From NCBI GenBank assembly GCA_963816555.1, contig CAWFLD010000011.1, positions 62,001 through 126,000 on the forward strand: a stretch of DNA of 64,000 nt, given 5' to 3'. The translations under genes were made by a program, and so were the position numbers. This document shows, piece by piece, positions 1 through 8,596 of this stretch (the first letter of the stretch is position 1; the number at the start of each line of letters is the position of its first letter). This stretch comes from Lutibaculum sp963816555 (GTDB taxonomy: Bacteria; Pseudomonadota; Alphaproteobacteria; Rhizobiales; Tepidamorphaceae). A model generated the notes under the pieces. That model was given only the letters and a program-made list of their open reading frames with translations, searched no databases and was not told the DNA's origin.

Positions 1-186
1 GCCGGCGAGGGACAGCCCCTCTACGAGCCGCCCCGGGCGGTGGCCGACGACGAGGCGGAGGCCTATCGCTTCGTCAAGTTCCGGCCGCCGCGGCGCGAGC
101 GCACGGCCGAGGGCATCAAGCTCTCGCTGCCGCACATCAGGCTCGACCGCGCGCTCGACTTCCTGATCGGAGACCAGCTGGAATGA
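1..186 (+). CDS. YcjX-family P-loop protein, C-terminal fragment
   Basis: Frame 1 is open from the window edge to a TGA at 184-186 and gives 61 residues of a C-terminus that includes FVKFRPPRRE and LDRALDFLIGDQLE. Ending on an ILGDxL-like helix, directly overlapping a ycjF gene by ATGA, is the usual arrangement of YcjX (DUF463), a predicted GTP-binding protein of unknown cellular role. The N-terminal nucleotide-binding part lies outside the window, so the family call rests mainly on the neighbour and the tail. The two genes are almost certainly co-transcribed and translationally coupled. Confidence 0.7.
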   Translation, partial: AGEGQPLYEPPRAVADDEAEAYRFVKFRPPRRERTAEGIKLSLPHIRLDRALDFLIGDQLE

Positions 187-1226
187 GCGAGGATCGACGC
201 CGCCCCACCGCCTTCCGGCTCGACGATCCCAACGTGGTCGTCGAGGACGCGGAGGCGACCCGCAGCGAGGCCCAGCCGGACGGCCGGGTGCTCGTGCGCC
301 CGGAGCGCGAGGAGACGGAGGACGCGCTCGTTCCCGCCCCGAGCCCGAAGCGCCGCGGCATCAGCTTCGGCGCGCTGCTGATATCGGGCCTCGGCTCGCT
401 GATCACGCTCGCGCTCGGCATCTGGATCAACGACTTCATCCTGAACCTCTTCGCCCGCAACGACTGGCTCGCCTGGATCGCGCTGTTCGCGGCGGGCCTC
501 GCCGGGCTCGGCTTCGCCGGGCTCCTGGCGCGCGAGGCGTACGGGCTGATGCGCCTGTCGCGCATCGCCGAGCTGCGGGCGGAGGCCGAGGCGGCGGTCG
601 CCGGAGACGACCGCGACGGCGCCCGCAAGGTCGCCTCCCGCCTCGTCTCGCTTTATTCCGGCAGGCCGGAGCTCGCCCGCTCGCGCCGCGCCCTCGACGA
701 GCACAGCAGGGAGATCATCGACGGGCGCGACCTCATGCGGCTCGCCGAGCGCGACATCATGGTGCCGCTCGACGCCCAGGCGCGCGCCCTGATCATCGCC
801 TCCGCCCGCCGCGTGTCGATCGTCACCGCCGCCTCGCCGCGCGCCGTGATCGACCTCCTCTACGTGCTCTACGAGGCGCTGCGGCTCGTCCGGCGCGTCG
901 GCGCGCTCTACGGCAGCCGGCCGACCGGCCTCGCCCTCCTGCGCCTCCTGCGCCTGACCGTCTCGCACCTCGCCGTGACCGGCGGCGTGGCGCTGACCGA
1001 CGGCATCGTGCAGCAGGTGCTCGGCCACGGCGTCGCCGCCCGCGTCTCGCACCGTCTCGGCGAGGGCTTCGTCAACGGCCTGATGACCGCCCGCATCGGC
1101 CTCGCCGCCCTCGACGTCGCCCGCCCCCTGCCCTGGATCCAGGCCCGCCCGCCCGGCATGGGCGACATCCTCAACGTGATCGGCGGCTCCGACGCCGCCA
1201 GGAAGCGGCGCAACGACCAGGGCTGA
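183..1226 (+). CDS. YcjF/TIGR01620-family inner-membrane protein
   Basis: A 347-residue protein with a charged, disordered first ~55 residues, then two hydrophobic segments at about 60-80 and 97-117, and a soluble C-terminal DUF697-like domain with a Gly/Ala-rich stretch (TGGVALTDGIVQQVLGHG). This layout and length match the YcjF family. The ATG overlaps the stop of the upstream YcjX-like gene (ATGA), so the pair is one operon. In enterobacteria ycjXF belongs to the stress-induced psp neighbourhood. No phage-shock gene is visible here, and the molecular function is unknown. The start fits the overlap and no other start is needed. Confidence 0.8.
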   Translation: MSEDRRRPTAFRLDDPNVVVEDAEATRSEAQPDGRVLVRPEREETEDALVPAPSPKRRGISFGALLISGLGSLITLALGIWINDFILNLFARNDWLAWIALFAAGLAGLGFAGLLAREAYGLMRLSRIAELRAEAEAAVAGDDRDGARKVASRLVSLYSGRPELARSRRALDEHSREIIDGRDLMRLAERDIMVPLDAQARALIIASARRVSIVTAASPRAVIDLLYVLYEALRLVRRVGALYGSRPTGLALLRLLRLTVSHLAVTGGVALTDGIVQQVLGHGVAARVSHRLGEGFVNGLMTARIGLAALDVARPLPWIQARPPGMGDILNVIGGSDAARKRRNDQG

Positions 1227-1326
1227 GGCAGACCGTCTTTCCAGCTTGCGCCCGGCGAGCGTTCGGGCCTCAAATGCCGGCCGGCGGCGCGCCGCGCGAC
1301 GCCGGCATCACGTGCGGAGAGGAAGC

Positions 1327-1716
1327 ATGGCGAAGGGCTACAGGGAGATGCTCGACGAGGCGGATGCCGTCGTCGACTCGATCGAGGTGGAGGACGCGGC
1401 GGCGCGCAGCGGCGATCCCGACATCGTGCTCGTCGACATCCGCGACGTCCGCGAGCTCGACCGCGACGGCACCATCGAGGGCGCGATGCACGCGCCGCGC
1501 GGCATGCTCGAGTTCTGGATCGATCCCGAGAGCCCGTACCACAAGCCGGCCTTCGCCGAGGACAAGACCTTCGTCTTCTTCTGCGCCTCCGGCTGGCGCT
1601 CGCTGCTCGCCGCCCGCGTCGCCCAGGAAATGGGCCTCAGGAGCATGAGCCTGCGCGGCGGCTTCAAGGCCTGGAAGGAGAACGGCAAGCCGGTGGCGGA
1701 GCGGCAGCGGCGCTGA
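1327..1716 (+). CDS. Rhodanese-like domain protein
   Basis: A 129-residue single-domain rhodanese. DIRDVRELDRDGTIEGAMHAP is the CH2A-like region, and the active-site loop FFCASGWRS holds the catalytic cysteine that carries persulfide sulfur in this family. LRGGFKAWKENGKPV is the typical C-terminal end. The longer open frame begins at 1246, but the ATG at 1327 has GGAGAGGAAG directly upstream and starts at the usual family N-terminus (MAKGYREMLDEA). Its partner is unknown. It could supply sulfane sulfur or help detoxify sulfide or cyanide. No transport or sulfur-oxidation gene lies next to it, and it appears to be monocistronic. Confidence 0.85.
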   Translation: MAKGYREMLDEADAVVDSIEVEDAAARSGDPDIVLVDIRDVRELDRDGTIEGAMHAPRGMLEFWIDPESPYHKPAFAEDKTFVFFCASGWRSLLAARVAQEMGLRSMSLRGGFKAWKENGKPVAERQRR

Positions 1717-2012
1717 GCGGCGGCCGTTGCGGTGCGCCCGAGGCGCAAATCGACGGCGTGACATTCTCATGGACTCCGTACGCCGATGGCCGACGTCTAT
1801 ATCATGCGGATCCGCAGGCATTCGCTTCGGGTGCGCCGTCTCGACGACGCGCAACGACGCGGCGGGGCGTGGGGGGATCGTCAGCTCTGCGAATTCGAGC
1901 GCGCTGATCGCCGCCGAGAAGCGGGCGCGGGTGCAGGGAGAGCGCGGCTGGCGATCTACCTGTATGCCGGCGACCGATCGCCGAGAGCGAGCATCTCGAG
2001 CCGCCAGGACAC

Positions 2013-2180
2013 CCGCGCATCGACTACGTCGGAGAATGGCGAGATCTGCATCTGGACCTGGGGATCGTCGGCAGCGAATGCTTCGTCGTCGTCCACACGC
2101 GGCGCGGCGAGGTCGACCCGGCTGATCACTGCGTGGAAAGGAGGTCGCGATCGAGCGCGCGTACTATGAAGCGGGCCTCG
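2013..2180 (+). pseudogene. BrnT-like toxin remnant (frame-broken)
   Basis: No single frame gives a protein, but pieces in successive frames line up like the second half of a BrnT ribonuclease toxin: GEWRDLHLDLGIVGSECFVVVHTRRGE in one frame up to 2111, STRLITAWKGG in the next frame from 2113, then ERAYYEA in the third frame from 2153. The order (VVVHT-RG, then RLI-A-K, then R-YYE) and the position just before a BrnA-like antitoxin support the call. Two +1 shifts fall within about 80 bp. The N-terminal half between 1786 and 2010 is not recognisable. DUF4258-type proteins are an alternative reading. The event density suggests real decay, although this window also carries probable indel errors. 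Confidence 0.4.
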
Positions 2181-2429
2181 CTCGCCGAAATCGGACGGAT
2201 GATGAGCAAGGCGAAGTCGTCCACGATCTCGGATGCACCAGTCGCCGAAAGCCTCGGCCGGGACTTCGCCGGAGAAGGCCAGGGTCGAGAAGCCGCCAGC
2301 CCGCGCTCCGTCCATCTGAAGCTCGACCCGGAGGTCTTTCAGTCTTCTTTTCCGAGACGACGGAAAGGGCCATCTCACGCTCATCAGAACGTGCTGAAGG
2401 CCTACGCCGCGGCTCACAAGGAAGATTGA
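2166..2429 (+). pseudogene. BrnA-like antitoxin (two frameshifts)
   Basis: Starts MKRASLAEIGRMM at 2166 and ends VLKAYAAAHKED. The core resembles the ribbon-helix-helix BrnA antitoxin: SVHLKLDPEVFQ, then FRDDGKGHLTLI in the +1 frame (2350-2385), then back to the first frame for QNVLKAYAAAHKED. Read straight through, the frame gives a nonsense stretch between the two correct parts, so a +1 and a compensating -1 change disrupt the DNA-binding segment. The ATG lies inside the end of the BrnT-like remnant, which is the normal brnTA overlap. A functional antitoxin would need both indels to be sequence errors. Confidence 0.5.
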
Positions 2430-2480
2430 GGGAACCTCGCCCGAGGCGCGATCTGGAGGATCGCCCTCGCCGGACAAGAC

Positions 2481-2508
2481 GGTGGCGCTCTCCGCCTGAG
2501 GCGCCACC
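2481..2508 (-). terminator. Hairpin downstream of the quinoprotein gene
   Basis: GGTGGCGC at 2481-2488 pairs with GCGCCACC at 2501-2508 (8 bp stem, 12-base loop), 12 bp past the stop of the quinoprotein gene on the minus strand. Read on that strand it is followed by CGTCTTGTCC, which is only weakly T-rich. It is a probable but not classical intrinsic terminator. Confidence 0.4.
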
Positions 2509-2520
2509 GCCATCCTTCGC

Positions 2521-4755
2521 CTAGCCGTTGTCCGGCAGCGCGAAGGTCACGACCTGGTCCGACACCTTCGGCAGCAGGATCGAGTTGCCGCCGACGGCGA
2601 AGGTCACGTACTCCTTGCCCTTGTAGGTGTAGACCGCCGGCAGCGACACGGCCGGCGCGTCGACCAGCGCCCGCCACAGCACGTCGCCGCTCTTCAGGTC
2701 GATCGCCCGCACCCGGCTGTCCATCGAGGCGCCGATGAAGATCAGGCCGGACTTCGTGATCACCGGGCCGCCGATCGTCACCGAGCCCCACGCCTTCGGC
2801 ATGTAGAAGCCGTATTTCTGGACCTGGCCGAACGGCTCGTTCCACAGCCGCTCGCCGGTCTTCAGGTCGTAGGCGGCCAGCGTGCCGTAGGGCGGCTTCC
2901 AGCAGGGCATGCCGGCCCAGTTGAGGAAGGTCTCGAGGTGGAAGGCGTAGGGTGCGCCCTCCTGGGCGTAGTAGCCGCCCGTCTCCCCGGCCTGCTCCTT
3001 CTGCTGGTACTCCTCGCGCGGCACGAGCTGGTAGATCTGCACCACGTGGTTGGAGTTGACGACGTAGATGCCGCTGTTGGGGTCGACGGCGCCGCCGCCC
3101 CATTCGGTGCCGCCCGTCGTCGGCGGGAAGGCGATCGTGCCCTGCAGGCTCGGCGGCGTGAACGGGCCGTCGTAGCGGTAGTTCGCGGCCTTCCTCGAGC
3201 AGCCGCCGAAGCTCACCCAGTCGGCGAGCCAGAAGACGCCCGGCCACTCGTCGGGGATCACGCGCTGCGGCTTCGCGACGTAGGGCTGCGTCGGCGACGC
3301 CTCCTCGCCCGGCACGTCCGACTTCGGCGCCGGCCGCTCCTCGATCGGGTAGATCGGCTCGCCGGTCTCCCGGTTCAGCACGTAGAGGAAGCCCTGCTTC
3401 GAGGACTGCACGAGCGCAGGGATCGTCTTGCCGTCCTTCTGGATGTCGACCAGCGTCGGCGGCGCATCGGTGTCGACGTCCCAGATGTCGTGGTGAACGA
3501 GCTGGTAGCTCCACACCACCTTGCCGGTCTCGGCGTCGAGCGCCGTCACCGAGGTCGCCAGCGGCAGCTTCTCCTTGCGGTCGCCGCCATAGTAGTTCGG
3601 GCTCGGCGAGGACACCGGGATGTAGAGGAGGCCGCGCTCGGGGTCGATCGACATCGACGCCCAGACATTCGCCGTGCCGGTCTTCTGGATCACCTCGTTC
3701 GGCAGCGCGTGGAACATCCACTTGAGCTTGCCGGTGCGCGCGTCGAGGGCGAACACGGTTCCGGGCGGGGCCGCGGAATCCGTCCAGTCCTTGCCGGCCC
3801 AGCCGAGGAAGAGCGTGTCGTGGTAGACGGTCGGCGGCTGCAGCAGCGACAGCGGCCACTTGTTGTTGACCGTGTTCCACTGGTTCACGTCGACCATGCC
3901 GTTGTCGCCGAAGTCGGCGCACGGCTTGCCGGTGTCGGCGTCGACGCCGTAGAGCTTGGCGTCCATCGTGCCGATATAGACGATCTTCTGGCAGGCCTGC
4001 CCCTGCTGCGGCTCGTCCGCCTGCCAGTAGGCGACGCCGCGGTTCTTCATGTCGGGCTGCGTCAGCGCCTTCAGCACCGCGTGCGGGTTGAAGACCCACT
4101 TCTCCTTCCCCGTGTCCGGCTCGAGCGCGATGATCCGGTAGAACGGCGTGCCGAGATAGAGCGTGTCGTTGACGAAGAGCGGCGTCGCCGACCACACCGA
4201 CATCGGCACGTCGCCGGAGCCGTCCGACACGTCGCCGGTGTGGTATTCCCACGCTTTCTCCAGGTTGCCGACATTCTCCGGCGTGATCTGGTCGGCCTGC
4301 GAGTATTTCTGGGCCATCAGGTCGCCGTTGAAGGTCGCCCAGCTGCCGGGCGACTGCATCCACTGGTCGGGGCCCTTCTTCGGCGGCTGCGTGGCCGCGG
4401 TCGCGGCAGGCGCCTGGCCGGCCGGCCCGGTCTCGACCGTGCCGCCCTGCCCCGCGGGACTGGTGGTGGTCGCCTGCCCCGCGTCCGCCGGCGCGCCCGT
4501 GTCCGGCGCGCCCGGGCTCATCGAGGTCCCGGAGGGCGACGTCGTCTCTCCCGCCGGCGCCTGCTGCTGCGTCGAGGTGGTGCCCTCGCTGCCGGTCGAC
4601 TGCCCCTGCTGCTCGCCCTGCGGCGCGGTCACCCCCTGCGGCTGGCCGCCGCCGCTGCTGCCCGGCTGGTCCTGGCTGTCCTGCGCGAGCGCCGGCCAGG
4701 CCGCCGCCGTCAGCATCAGCGAAGCGGCGAGCGCGATGACGTTGTTCCTGCTCAT
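2521..4755 (-). CDS. Periplasmic PQQ-dependent quinoprotein dehydrogenase, catalytic subunit
   Basis: A 744-residue protein with a Sec signal peptide (MSRNNVIALAASLML..., cleavage near ALA-QD at about 24), then a ~90-residue Gln/Gly/Ser/Thr/Pro-rich linker, then a beta-propeller of PQQ repeats from WATFNGDLMAQKYSQ onward. GTPFYRIIALEPDTG, ALDARTGKLKW and AIDLKSGDVLWRA are typical propeller W-motifs. WDVDTDAPPTLVDI and SKQGFLYVLNRETGEP correspond to the Asp and Lys positions of the membrane glucose/quinate/shikimate dehydrogenase group. That family normally carries five membrane helices in the same chain. Here they are missing and are supplied by the overlapping upstream gene. The substrate cannot be read from the sequence. 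The expected electron acceptor is ubiquinone. Confidence 0.85.
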   Translation of the reverse strand: MSRNNVIALAASLMLTAAAWPALAQDSQDQPGSSGGGQPQGVTAPQGEQQGQSTGSEGTTSTQQQAPAGETTSPSGTSMSPGAPDTGAPADAGQATTTSPAGQGGTVETGPAGQAPAATAATQPPKKGPDQWMQSPGSWATFNGDLMAQKYSQADQITPENVGNLEKAWEYHTGDVSDGSGDVPMSVWSATPLFVNDTLYLGTPFYRIIALEPDTGKEKWVFNPHAVLKALTQPDMKNRGVAYWQADEPQQGQACQKIVYIGTMDAKLYGVDADTGKPCADFGDNGMVDVNQWNTVNNKWPLSLLQPPTVYHDTLFLGWAGKDWTDSAAPPGTVFALDARTGKLKWMFHALPNEVIQKTGTANVWASMSIDPERGLLYIPVSSPSPNYYGGDRKEKLPLATSVTALDAETGKVVWSYQLVHHDIWDVDTDAPPTLVDIQKDGKTIPALVQSSKQGFLYVLNRETGEPIYPIEERPAPKSDVPGEEASPTQPYVAKPQRVIPDEWPGVFWLADWVSFGGCSRKAANYRYDGPFTPPSLQGTIAFPPTTGGTEWGGGAVDPNSGIYVVNSNHVVQIYQLVPREEYQQKEQAGETGGYYAQEGAPYAFHLETFLNWAGMPCWKPPYGTLAAYDLKTGERLWNEPFGQVQKYGFYMPKAWGSVTIGGPVITKSGLIFIGASMDSRVRAIDLKSGDVLWRALVDAPAVSLPAVYTYKGKEYVTFAVGGNSILLPKVSDQVVTFALPDNG

Positions 4756-5153
4756 GAGGTGACCGCCTCCCTGTGCGTGTGGTGCGTCGGCCGCCTGGCG
4801 GCCGGGTCGGCGAAGACGTGGGCCAGCCAGGCCACGAGCCCCAGGACCATGAACGCCACGAGCACCCATGCCGCGAGGAAATAGGCCGCGAGGCCGGTGC
4901 CGAGGATCCCGATCAGGATGAGGAAGGAGATGACGATCGACAGCCAGCCGGGCATGCCCTTGACGAAGGAGACGAGAAGCCCGGCGGCGAGGAGAAGCGC
5001 CGTCGCGGCGAGCACCAGGTAGGCCCCGAAGCTGTAGGCGATCCCGTTGCCCGCGTTGAACGCGTCGACAGCGGCAACCACGAGCCCGCCGAGCATGCTC
5101 GCGAGGAGGAGCCATGCGCCGTAGGCGCCGCCCCCTTTCGGTTCTGCGGCCAT
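4752..5153 (-). CDS. Small membrane subunit, separated N-terminal domain of a PQQ dehydrogenase
   Basis: A 133-residue, very hydrophobic protein with four or five predicted membrane helices (for example AWLLLASMLGGLVVAAVDAF, LVLAATALLLAAGLLVSF and IVISFLILIGILGTGLAAYF) and a His-rich tail (PTHHTHREAVTS). Its stop overlaps the ATG of the quinoprotein gene (ATGA), so the two are coupled. In the Gcd/QuiA family the membrane anchor and quinone-binding region form the N-terminus of one protein. Its presence here as a separate, immediately upstream gene suggests a split version of the same enzyme. The start at 5153 follows an AGGATTG-like stretch. No sequence motif proves quinone binding. Confidence 0.65.
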   Translation of the reverse strand: MAAEPKGGGAYGAWLLLASMLGGLVVAAVDAFNAGNGIAYSFGAYLVLAATALLLAAGLLVSFVKGMPGWLSIVISFLILIGILGTGLAAYFLAAWVLVAFMVLGLVAWLAHVFADPAARRPTHHTHREAVTS

Positions 5154-5454
5154 GATCAATCCTCGTTCTTGTCCAACCACAGGAGCTGTACCAACCGAAC
5201 TAGAGCAACCGGTCGTCCGAGCAACACGGCACCTGCCCCTCGGTCGCGCATGGCTCGGCCGGATTCGCAGGCAACAACGTTCCTCGTCACGATTCGGCCC
5301 CGTCCGCGGCGCAATGTCCCATCCCGGACACAGGCCTTCGCGGTTCGCGCGGCACGTCTTCTGCCCGGCACGACGCGATGCGGCTCTGGCGGCGGACGCG
5401 ACTCGCCTTACATTTGGCCCGGGACCAACCGCCCGCCCGTCAGGAGCAGACCAC
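5154..5454. other. Divergent intergenic region (about 300 bp)
   Basis: This region separates the minus-strand dehydrogenase pair from the plus-strand secreted protein and must carry both promoters. Open frames crossing it (for example the extension of the downstream gene back to 5152) are rich in Arg and Cys and have no homology feel. I could not assign a clear promoter or operator. Confidence 0.4.
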
Positions 5455-5985
5455 ATGACCCTCCGCCTGCCTCTCCGCCGCACGCTCGCGGCCTGCCTCG
5501 TCGCCGGATCGGCGGCGACGCTCGCGGCTCCGCCCGCCGGCGCGGCCGACGCGTTGCTGCAGCGCTTCGTCGGAGACTGGGTCGGCCGCGGCGAGGTGCG
5601 CCTCGAGCCGGGCGGCGAGCCCCGCCGCGCCTTCTGCCGCATCTCGAGCCACCTGGCCGACGACGGCCGGGTGCTGGAGCAGTCGGGCCGCTGCGCCGCC
5701 GGCGAGGACACGCGCCGCATCTCGGCCCGCGTCGTCAGCCAGGGCGGCACGTTCTACGCCGGCAGCTGGGACGCCGGCATGGGCGCGGCCCAGGTGTCGG
5801 GCACCGCCGACGGCAACCAGCTGCACCTCGTGCTCCAGTCGGGCGGCGGCATTCCCGAGGGCGCCTCGCCGACCATCACCCTGACCTTCGGCCAGAGCGG
5901 CGCCTACAAGATGGAGATGACCGGCGTCGACCCGAACCGCGGCCGCTTCAAGGTCGGCGAGATCGTCTTCCAGCACGACGGCTAG
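5455..5985 (+). CDS. Secreted hypothetical protein
   Basis: A 176-residue protein. The first ~30 residues (MTLRLPLRRTLAACLVAGSA, then an Ala/Pro-rich stretch ending AGAAD) form a Sec signal peptide. The mature part (FVGDWVGRGEVRL, RISARVVSQGGTFYAGSWDAG, PTITLTFGQSGAYKMEMTGV) has the alternating pattern of a small beta-barrel, similar in feel to lipocalin-like or DUF1579-type proteins that begin with a GxWxG motif. I do not recognise a specific function. The ATG at 5455 follows CAGGAGCAGA and is preferred over the longer open frame from 5152. Its mature form has a single cysteine pair (CRIS and GRCAAG) that could form a disulfide. Confidence 0.7.
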   Translation: MTLRLPLRRTLAACLVAGSAATLAAPPAGAADALLQRFVGDWVGRGEVRLEPGGEPRRAFCRISSHLADDGRVLEQSGRCAAGEDTRRISARVVSQGGTFYAGSWDAGMGAAQVSGTADGNQLHLVLQSGGGIPEGASPTITLTFGQSGAYKMEMTGVDPNRGRFKVGEIVFQHDG

Positions 5986-5999
5986 GGTGCGGCAGTCTC

Positions 6000-7178
6000 T
6001 TGTTCGTCAATTTCTTCCATGAGCTTCGCGAAGCGGGGATCCCGGTCTCCCTGCGCGAGTATCTGAGCCTTCTCGAGGCGCTCGAGGCCGACCTCGCGGG
6101 CAAGCGCGTGGAGGACTTCTACTACCTGTCGCGCGCCGTGCTGGTGAAGGACGAGCGCAACCTCGACCGCTTCGACCGCGTCTTCGGCCACGTCTTCGAG
6201 GGCCTCGAGCTCATGTCGGAGGCCACCGAGACCGCCGAGATCCCCGAGGAGTGGCTGAGGAAGCTCGCCGAGAAGTACCTCACCGAGGAGGAGAAGGCCG
6301 AGATCGAGAGCCTCGGCGGCTGGGACAAGCTCATGGAGACGCTGAAGAAGCGCCTCGAGGAGCAGCAGGGCCGCCACCAGGGCGGCAACAAGTGGATCGG
6401 CACCGCCGGCACCTCCCCCTTCGGCGCCTACGGCTACAATCCCGAAGGCATCCGCATCGGCCAGGACGGCAACCGCAACTTCCGCGCCGTGAAGGTGTGG
6501 GACAAGCGCGAGTTCAAGGATCTCGACGATTCCGTCGAGCTCGACACCCGCAACATCAAGGTCGCGCTGAAGCGCCTGCGCAAGTTCGCCCGCACCGGGG
6601 CGCACGACGAGCTCGACCTCGACGACACGATCCGCCGGACCGCCGACAAGGGATATCTCGACCTCTCCTTCCGGCCGGAGCGGCGCAACGCGGTGAAGGT
6701 GCTGCTCTTCCTCGACGTCGGCGGCTCGATGGACTGGCACGTGCAGCTCTCCGAGGAGCTGTTCTCGGCCGCCCGCACCGAGTTCAAGACGCTGCAGCAC
6801 TTCTACTTCCACAACTGCCTCTACGAGGGCGTGTGGCAGGAGAACCGCCGCCGCTGGCAGGAGCGCACCTCCACCTGGGACGTGCTGCACACCTACCCCA
6901 GCGACTACAAGGTGATCTTCGTCGGCGACGCCTCCATGAGCCCCTACGAGATCGCCATTCCGGGCGGCTCGGTCGAGCACATGAACGAGGAGGCCGGCGG
7001 CATCTGGCTGCAGCGCGTCACGGACGTTTATCCGCACGCCGTCTGGCTCAACCCCGTGCCGCGGGCGCACTGGGACTACACCCAGTCGATCGGCATGGTC
7101 CGCCAGATCTTCGCCGACCGCATGTTCCCCCTGACGCTCGAAGGCCTCGACGGCGCCATCCGCGAGCTGACCAGGTGA
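6000..7178 (+). CDS. VWA domain (CoxE-like) protein
   Basis: About 392 residues. It probably starts at the TTG at 6000, because the family N-terminus is (M)FVNFFxELRxAGxPVSLREY and no ATG or GTG precedes it in frame. Residues 1-120 are helical and charged. After a Gly-rich stretch (HQGGNKWIGTAGTSPFGAYG) comes a von Willebrand A fold beginning VKVLLFLDVGGSMD (about 234-245). The metal-ion site is DVGGSM, with Gly in place of the first Ser of the usual DxSxS. This family is widespread in alpha- and betaproteobacteria, often near a MoxR-type AAA ATPase. No ATPase is adjacent here. Its role is unknown and is presumed to be assembly of a protein complex. Confidence 0.85.
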   Translation: MFVNFFHELREAGIPVSLREYLSLLEALEADLAGKRVEDFYYLSRAVLVKDERNLDRFDRVFGHVFEGLELMSEATETAEIPEEWLRKLAEKYLTEEEKAEIESLGGWDKLMETLKKRLEEQQGRHQGGNKWIGTAGTSPFGAYGYNPEGIRIGQDGNRNFRAVKVWDKREFKDLDDSVELDTRNIKVALKRLRKFARTGAHDELDLDDTIRRTADKGYLDLSFRPERRNAVKVLLFLDVGGSMDWHVQLSEELFSAARTEFKTLQHFYFHNCLYEGVWQENRRRWQERTSTWDVLHTYPSDYKVIFVGDASMSPYEIAIPGGSVEHMNEEAGGIWLQRVTDVYPHAVWLNPVPRAHWDYTQSIGMVRQIFADRMFPLTLEGLDGAIRELTR

Positions 7179-7304
7179 AGTCTTCGCAAAGCGGTTAACG
7201 CGCCGTCCACAGCGGATTAACCCTAACATCCGCTTAAGTACGAGAAAAATTGAAATAATCTCCGCCGACGCCACACTATGACCCACGGCGAATTGGAGGC
7301 GGGT

Positions 7305-8522
7305 ATGGAGGATCTTCTCGATCTGACGATGAAGCTGGGGAGCCTGGTGGCCTGGCCGGCGGCCGGGACCTCCGGCAGGCTTGCGTCCGCGCACGGGCCC
7401 GCCGGCGATCTCGCCATCGACATCGTGACGGGGCCCGACGAGCTCGACCGGCTGGCGGACGAGCATCGCCGCCTCGAGGCGCGCTCGCCGCATCCGCTGA
7501 CGCCGTTCCAGACGCACGATTTCCTCAGCGCCTGGGCGCGCCGCTTCTCCCCGGCCGCGCCGCTGCGCCTCCTCGCCCTGCGCCACGGCGGCGAGCTCGT
7601 CATGTCGCTGCCGCTCGTCGAGCGGCGCACGCCGTTCGGTCGGGTCGCCGAGGTGGCCGGCCGGCCGCTCTGCCAGTATGCCGACGCCGCCCTCGCCTGG
7701 CGCAGCCTGCCGGCCGACTGGCTGGCGCACGCCCTGGCGCAGCTGCAGGTGCGCTATGGCATCGGCGCCGTCGTCTTCCACAACGTCCGCCGCGACGCCG
7801 CGATCGCCCCCTTCCTGCGCGCCCACGCCCGCCAGGTCGGCGCGAGCGACCGGGCGCCGGGCCTGCAGCTCGACCGGCTGCGCGGCAGCGAGAGCCTGCA
7901 GGACACCCACCGCTCGCTCGCCCGCCAGAACCGGCGCACCGTGCGGCGGCTCGAGAAGCTCGGCGAGGTCGGCTTCGAGACGCTGCGCGGCGGCGAGGAG
8001 GCGGTCGCGCTCCTGCACGAAGCGGTGGCGATGAAGGAGGCCTGGCTCGCCGAGCGCGGCCGGGCCGGCCGCGCCTTCGCCGATCCGCGCACGCTGCAGT
8101 GCCTGGAGGACCTGGTGCGCGGGGGCGGCGCGGGCGCCGTCGTCTCGCGGCTGACGCTCGACGGCCAGCCCGTCGCGATCGAGGTCGGCTTCCTCCACCG
8201 CGACCACTACTGCGCCTATCTCGGCGCCTTCTCCGGCGAGATGAGCCGCTACGGCGTCGGCAAGCTGCAGATCGAGCGGACGATCGAGGATCTCGTGGAG
8301 CAGGGCGCGAAGACCTACGACCTGCTCGCCCCGGCCGACGACTACAAGCAGGAATGGGCCGACCACTCCGTGCCGGTCGCCGACCACGTCGTGGTGCTGT
8401 CGCCGCGCGGCGCGCTGGCCGCCGCCGTGAGGGTCCGCGGGCCGCAGATCCTGAAGTCGGTCTTCGAGCGCCTGCCCCGCGGCGTGCGCATCCGCCTGCG
8501 CGGCCTCGCCCGGCAGGCCTGA
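7305..8522 (+). CDS. CelD/BioF2-like acetyltransferase (GNAT fold)
   Basis: A 405-residue protein with the double-GNAT architecture of the CelD/Acetyltransf_6 group, used for N-acylation steps in polysaccharide or cell-envelope biosynthesis. Visible markers are HPLTPFQTHDFLSAWARRF near the N-terminus, SLARQNRRTVRRLEKLGEVG in the middle (the conserved RR...EKxG stretch), and the acceptor-domain end IEDLVEQGAKTYDLLAPADD followed by YKQEWA. Two starts are possible: ATG 7278, or ATG 7305 with a clear GGAGG at 7295-7299. I chose 7305. It stands alone with no polysaccharide genes beside it, so the acyl acceptor is unknown. Confidence 0.75.
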   Translation: MEDLLDLTMKLGSLVAWPAAGTSGRLASAHGPAGDLAIDIVTGPDELDRLADEHRRLEARSPHPLTPFQTHDFLSAWARRFSPAAPLRLLALRHGGELVMSLPLVERRTPFGRVAEVAGRPLCQYADAALAWRSLPADWLAHALAQLQVRYGIGAVVFHNVRRDAAIAPFLRAHARQVGASDRAPGLQLDRLRGSESLQDTHRSLARQNRRTVRRLEKLGEVGFETLRGGEEAVALLHEAVAMKEAWLAERGRAGRAFADPRTLQCLEDLVRGGGAGAVVSRLTLDGQPVAIEVGFLHRDHYCAYLGAFSGEMSRYGVGKLQIERTIEDLVEQGAKTYDLLAPADDYKQEWADHSVPVADHVVVLSPRGALAAAVRVRGPQILKSVFERLPRGVRIRLRGLARQA

Positions 8523-8596
8523 GCGGCGCGCGCCATCTCGACAGCCCGCTGGCGGTCGCGCAGATTGGGCCTCCCGTCTCCGCGCCGAAGGCCCAC

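Noticed and set aside
1727..2169. Intact small genes in the 1727-2169 region
   Set aside because: Both plus-strand frames are Arg/Ser-rich and contain only parts of BrnT-like matches; no single frame gives a plausible protein.
7186..7240. Further TTAA pairs as CtrA sites
   Set aside because: Spacings between the TTAA half-sites here are not seven bases.
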